NCBI GenBank assembly: GCA_033763555.1
Contig: JANRKK010000036.1
Location: 134,819-198,818 of the forward strand
Direction: 5' to 3'
From: JALYJG01 sp033763555
GTDB lineage: Bacteria > Pseudomonadota > Alphaproteobacteria > UBA9219
Length of the DNA stretch: 64,000 nt
Below, piece after piece: positions 61,245 to 64,000 of the stretch. Position numbers and translations under genes: made by a program. Positions within the stretch are counted from its first letter, which is position 1. Every line of letters begins with the position of its first letter. A model generated the notes under the pieces. It made no database searches. It had not been told where the DNA came from and saw nothing but the letters and a program-made list of their open reading frames with translations.

Positions 61245-63793
61245 TACAGATTTCTCCTCGCGTGCTGAATACCGCGCGCCGCTTCCGCCGCGATTTGCGA
61301 CTGGCTTTTGCGAAAACTGCTGGCATCTGGCGTGCTGATATTCATGACGACGTTGACGGGTGATCCCATGCGCGTGCCGTCTTTGGGCAACACCACTTCA
61401 CCACGCTCCAGAATGGCGGGGATTTCCCCAGGTTTGAGACCCGCCACGCCGCCCGTGTGATAGCGCGGCGCGCTGGCATAGACGTAAGCCGGAAGCCTTC
61501 GCGTCGGCGCGGAGCTACCGACTTCGCCGCCCTCATGAAAGATGCTGCCGAAAATACTATCCAGAAACCCGCCGCCGCTTCCACCGAGACTGCTGCCGAG
61601 CATGTCAAACAACGGCCCCGTGATCGACTTCTGCACGGCCATGCGAGTGATATCGGCGATGATGGAATTCGCCAGATCACCCAGCGATTGAAGGCTTTTG
61701 CCGCCGGAGGTGACGAAATCCACAATCGCATCCTCGGTCGCCTTCATGCCTTCGGTAAAGGCTTTCTCAACCGCCGACGCTGCATCCTCCGCTTGTTCGC
61801 GGTAATTGCGGAAGGCCCGCAATGCTCCGGCCTCGGCATCCTTGCGCGCGTCGAGTTGCTGTTTTTCAGCATTGGCAACCGCGCGGTTGTAGGTGTCCTG
61901 GCTGATCGCACCAGCGTCGAGCATGTTTTTTAACCGCTCGATCTCTGTGGCATAGGATTCCGTCGCCGTGCGGGTGGCGTTGGTGACTTGTTCGCCTTCC
62001 TGTTTCAGCTTGTTCAGCTTTTGCTGGGCTTCGCCCTGATCGTAAAGGGCGGCGGCTAGTTTCTCGACTTCGGCGCGCTGTGCAGAGGTAGCGTTATCCG
62101 ACAAGCGGCCAACGGCATCCTGAATAAACGCCGACCGTTTGTCCGTCAATCTGTCGATTTGGCGGCTCAAATCCTCGACGACTTTCTGCGCCTCGGAATA
62201 GGCCTGACTGTCAAACAGCTGCGCCGCCAGCTTGCGCGTTTGTTCGCGCTGCGCGTCGCCCGCATCTTTGGAAAGACGCCCAACGGCCTGTTCGATGAAG
62301 GCTTGGCGCTTGTCGGACAACCCCAGCATTTGACGTTGGAGGTCTTCCACGACCTTGGTGTTGGCCTCCATGACACGGGTGGCGGCTTCGCGCGCGGGCT
62401 TTTCAATTGCGTCGATTTGACGGCGGGCGATTTCTTCCGCCTGTTTTAACGCCGCATCTACCGCGCCAGCGTTGCTGCCGTCTTTTTCGCGCAAGGCTTC
62501 AAGCCTGGTGCGTGTGGTTTCCAGCTCCTTGTTGACCCTGGCAATGCGGTCGGCAGGATCGGTCGCCAATTTATCGACGGCATCGTCCAGTTTTTTGCGC
62601 TGTTCGCTCAAGAGGTCGGCGCGGCGGTCACGCGCGGCTTGTTCCTGCGCCGCTTGCAATTTCTGCTGCTCGGCCTCGTATGCCTGCGCTTCTGCCCGTG
62701 CCTGCGCCAGAAGGGTGTTTACCTCCGCCCGCAGCTTCTCCACACGGCTTTCTTGCCGCTCGATCATCGGACTCATGTCCGTGAACGGCATGATCGGCTT
62801 ATAGTTTTGGATGCGTTTCAGCCGTTCTTCCTGCTCGGCCAAATCCTGCTGCGCATCCATCAGCTGCTTACCGATGGGGTCGTCTTTCATCAGGTTGCGC
62901 AGGCCTTCGACGACATAGGACAGGCCGGAAAGCGCGCCTTCGGCGGCACCCGCGACAACCCGCGTTTGCCCGATATCCTCCAGCAAATTGCCCCAGGCAT
63001 CGGACAGGCGGTTGGTGGCACCCGTCAAACCCGTGGCTTCGCCCGCGCCAGCACCGCCGACCTTGGATTCCAAAGCGTCGAGAATGACCTTCTGCGCCTC
63101 GGCCTGTTTGCCCGTATCGACCAGCGATTGGATCAAATCCTTCTGGCTATCGGTGAACAGAATGCCGATCCGGCGCAAAGCCGTCAGACCCTCGGCAGGA
63201 TTTTCCAGAGCCTTGCCAAGCTGGGTGACGCTGCCTCGCAAATCGGTGCCGAACACGGCGGACATATCCTGCGCCAGCGTCATCGCACGGGTGAAGGTTT
63301 CGCCCGTGACGGAGCGGAACGTGGCCATGACGCCCGCCGCATCCTGCACCTGTTCGGCGGTGGCCAGGGTGGAGGATTCAATCTGGTCGGCAAATTCGGC
63401 GATCTGTTTGCCGGACAGGCCCGTTGTGTTGCCTGTGGCGCGTAGAACGGCCTGCAGGCGGTTGAAGGACTGCTCGGCTTCGGCGGCGTGTTCAAAGGCG
63501 GCTTTCAGGCCCAGCGTGACAACGGCCAGCGCCGCGCCAACGGCAAGGCCAACAGGGCCAATGGCACCCAGCGCCGATCCCAGCGGGCCAAGGTTGCCCG
63601 TCAGGCCGACAACGGAGCCTTTCACGTCATTGGCGGCAGCATTCATTGCCAGCAGCGATTTCGAAGCAGGCTGTCCGGCCAGCTCGATTTTCTTGAGCGA
63701 CTTTTCGCCCGTTTCACCGACTTCCCGTAATTCAGCCTTGACCTTGCCGCCGTCGAGGACAGTCAGGCGAATGGCAAGATTGCGTTCGGTCAT
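61244..63793 (-). CDS. Phage tail tape-measure protein
   Basis: An 849-residue protein with extended coiled coils and a hydrophobic N-terminal part (LGPLGSALGAIGPVGLAVGAAL). Two near-repeated blocks VVEDLQRQMLGLSDKRQAFIEQ and VVEDLSRQIDRLTDKRSAFIQD (cut here) lie near residues 490 and 545. A C-terminal GGEVGSSAPTRRLPAYVYA and LKPGEIPAILERGEVVLPK block is typical of lambda-like tape measures. Its length sets tail length; by the usual 0.15 nm per residue, about 125 nm. It overlaps the upstream gene by 4 bases. Confidence 0.88.
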   Translation of the reverse strand: MTERNLAIRLTVLDGGKVKAELREVGETGEKSLKKIELAGQPASKSLLAMNAAANDVKGSVVGLTGNLGPLGSALGAIGPVGLAVGAALAVVTLGLKAAFEHAAEAEQSFNRLQAVLRATGNTTGLSGKQIAEFADQIESSTLATAEQVQDAAGVMATFRSVTGETFTRAMTLAQDMSAVFGTDLRGSVTQLGKALENPAEGLTALRRIGILFTDSQKDLIQSLVDTGKQAEAQKVILDALESKVGGAGAGEATGLTGATNRLSDAWGNLLEDIGQTRVVAGAAEGALSGLSYVVEGLRNLMKDDPIGKQLMDAQQDLAEQEERLKRIQNYKPIMPFTDMSPMIERQESRVEKLRAEVNTLLAQARAEAQAYEAEQQKLQAAQEQAARDRRADLLSEQRKKLDDAVDKLATDPADRIARVNKELETTRTRLEALREKDGSNAGAVDAALKQAEEIARRQIDAIEKPAREAATRVMEANTKVVEDLQRQMLGLSDKRQAFIEQAVGRLSKDAGDAQREQTRKLAAQLFDSQAYSEAQKVVEDLSRQIDRLTDKRSAFIQDAVGRLSDNATSAQRAEVEKLAAALYDQGEAQQKLNKLKQEGEQVTNATRTATESYATEIERLKNMLDAGAISQDTYNRAVANAEKQQLDARKDAEAGALRAFRNYREQAEDAASAVEKAFTEGMKATEDAIVDFVTSGGKSLQSLGDLANSIIADITRMAVQKSITGPLFDMLGSSLGGSGGGFLDSIFGSIFHEGGEVGSSAPTRRLPAYVYASAPRYHTGGVAGLKPGEIPAILERGEVVLPKDGTRMGSPVNVVMNISTPDASSFRKSQSQIAAEAARGIQHARRNL

Positions 63794-64000
63794 CGGTTTT
63801 TCATCTCGCTACTGAGTTTTTCGTTGAATGCACTGGTCATCCCAGCTTCCACGGCGGGGAGGAATTCCGCCGTGGCGTTCGCGTCATGGCCGAGCGATGC
63901 CGCAACTTGCAACGCCGCCGAAAAATCCATGCCGATGGCGACCATTTGGCTTAGGCGCAATTGCCCGCCGCAACGGAGCGCCAAATCCCAGGCTTGCCAC
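63790..64000 (-). CDS. Phage tail assembly chaperone-like protein, partial
   Basis: The 3' part of a gene that starts beyond the right edge. The visible frame reads WQAWDLALRCGGQLRLSQM, then MDFSAALQVAASLGHDANAT and ends SSEMKNR. Proteins in this position, just before the tape-measure gene, are tail assembly chaperones in GTA-like clusters. The overlap of 4 bases with the tape-measure gene fits translational coupling. Confidence 0.6.
   Translation of the reverse strand, partial: WQAWDLALRCGGQLRLSQMVAIGMDFSAALQVAASLGHDANATAEFLPAVEAGMTSAFNEKLSSEMKNR

Larger units (their letters stand above)
52129..64000 (-). mobile_element. Prophage, lysis and tail half (runs off the right edge)
   Basis: Thirteen adjacent minus-strand genes form a phage late unit: chaperone, tape measure, DUF2460, DUF2163, NlpC, tail tip, fibre-type proteins, holin-like, lysis enzyme and paired spanins. 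Most junctions overlap or are within about 10 bases. No head, integrase or attachment genes are in the window; the rest must lie to the right. The left end is within the 27 bases before 52129. Confidence 0.85.

Noticed and set aside
52129..64000. A functional gene transfer agent cluster
   Set aside because: DUF2460, DUF2163 and NlpC resemble GTA genes, but the tail tip protein shows no TIM-barrel region and holin and spanin genes are attached, so a prophage is the better reading.
1..64000. tRNA, rRNA, CRISPR arrays, insertion sequences and phage attachment repeats
   Set aside because: I looked for conserved RNA gene sequences, regularly spaced repeats, transposase frames and flanking direct repeats and could not support any by eye.

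Overview
The window looks like chromosomal DNA of an alphaproteobacterium. I base this on an ECF sigma factor paired with a DUF1109 (NrsF-type) membrane anti-sigma, a bufferin operon beside that pair, a CopA/CopB and RcnA-type metal region, and a phage tail module of the DUF2460-DUF2163-NlpC-gpJ kind common in alphaproteobacterial phages and GTAs. I cannot name the genus. I see no rRNA, tRNA or CRISPR array.

Layout: (1) 1-10.4 kb is mostly core genome: murJ, a prepilin peptidase, a SpoU RNA methyltransferase, an EEP-family protein, a phospholipase D-family protein, an FAD monooxygenase and endonuclease V on the minus strand, then a CPA2-type antiporter and two small exported or membrane proteins on the plus strand. 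(2) 10.4-13 kb holds an AT-rich HEPN-type gene, a LuxR-type ligand-binding protein with no DNA-binding domain, and a LysR regulator. (3) 13.0-18.2 kb is an unusual plus-strand cluster built from duplicated coenzyme A biosynthesis domains: a CoaB-like/class II aldolase fusion, a protein with two CoaC-like flavoprotein domains, a protein with two CoaB-like domains, and an M23-fold protein without its catalytic histidines. This is my main candidate for an undescribed system. (4) 18.2-24 kb carries a GAF protein, then two metal-regulated units, each led by a CsoR/RcnR-family repressor with a palindromic operator in its promoter: csoR-copA-copB and an rcnR-like gene with an rcnA-like exporter.

(5) 24-37.3 kb is one long metal and metalloid locus. 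Divergent ECF-type promoters separate the sigma/anti-sigma pair from a chain of 18 plus-strand genes, mostly with overlapping or near-touching ends: bufABC (copper-buffering peptide, MNIO enzyme, partner), merT, merP, a GDCCVxC protein, DoxX, an aquaporin, a TVP38 protein, a disulfide oxidoreductase, arsS, arsM, an MTA-phosphorylase-like enzyme, two arsenosugar-type glycosyltransferases, a CDP-alcohol phosphatidyltransferase, DUF547 and arsC. It reads as thiophilic-metal capture and uptake joined to conversion of arsenic into arsenosugars, possibly arsenosugar phospholipids. (6) 37.3-40.2 kb is an HxlR-controlled divergent region with a fatty acid hydroxylase, DUF3047, a tautomerase and an AhpD-like protein.

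(7) 40.2-45.7 kb looks mobile: an HTH regulator, a serine recombinase, two ParB/RepB-like proteins and a Fic protein with striking palindromes upstream. (8) 45.7-52.1 kb is a Cus-type copper/silver efflux operon. (9) 52.1-64 kb is the lysis and tail half of a prophage on the minus strand, running off the right edge. The Cus operon therefore sits between a recombinase/partition module and phage late genes, 27 bases from the phage lysis genes.
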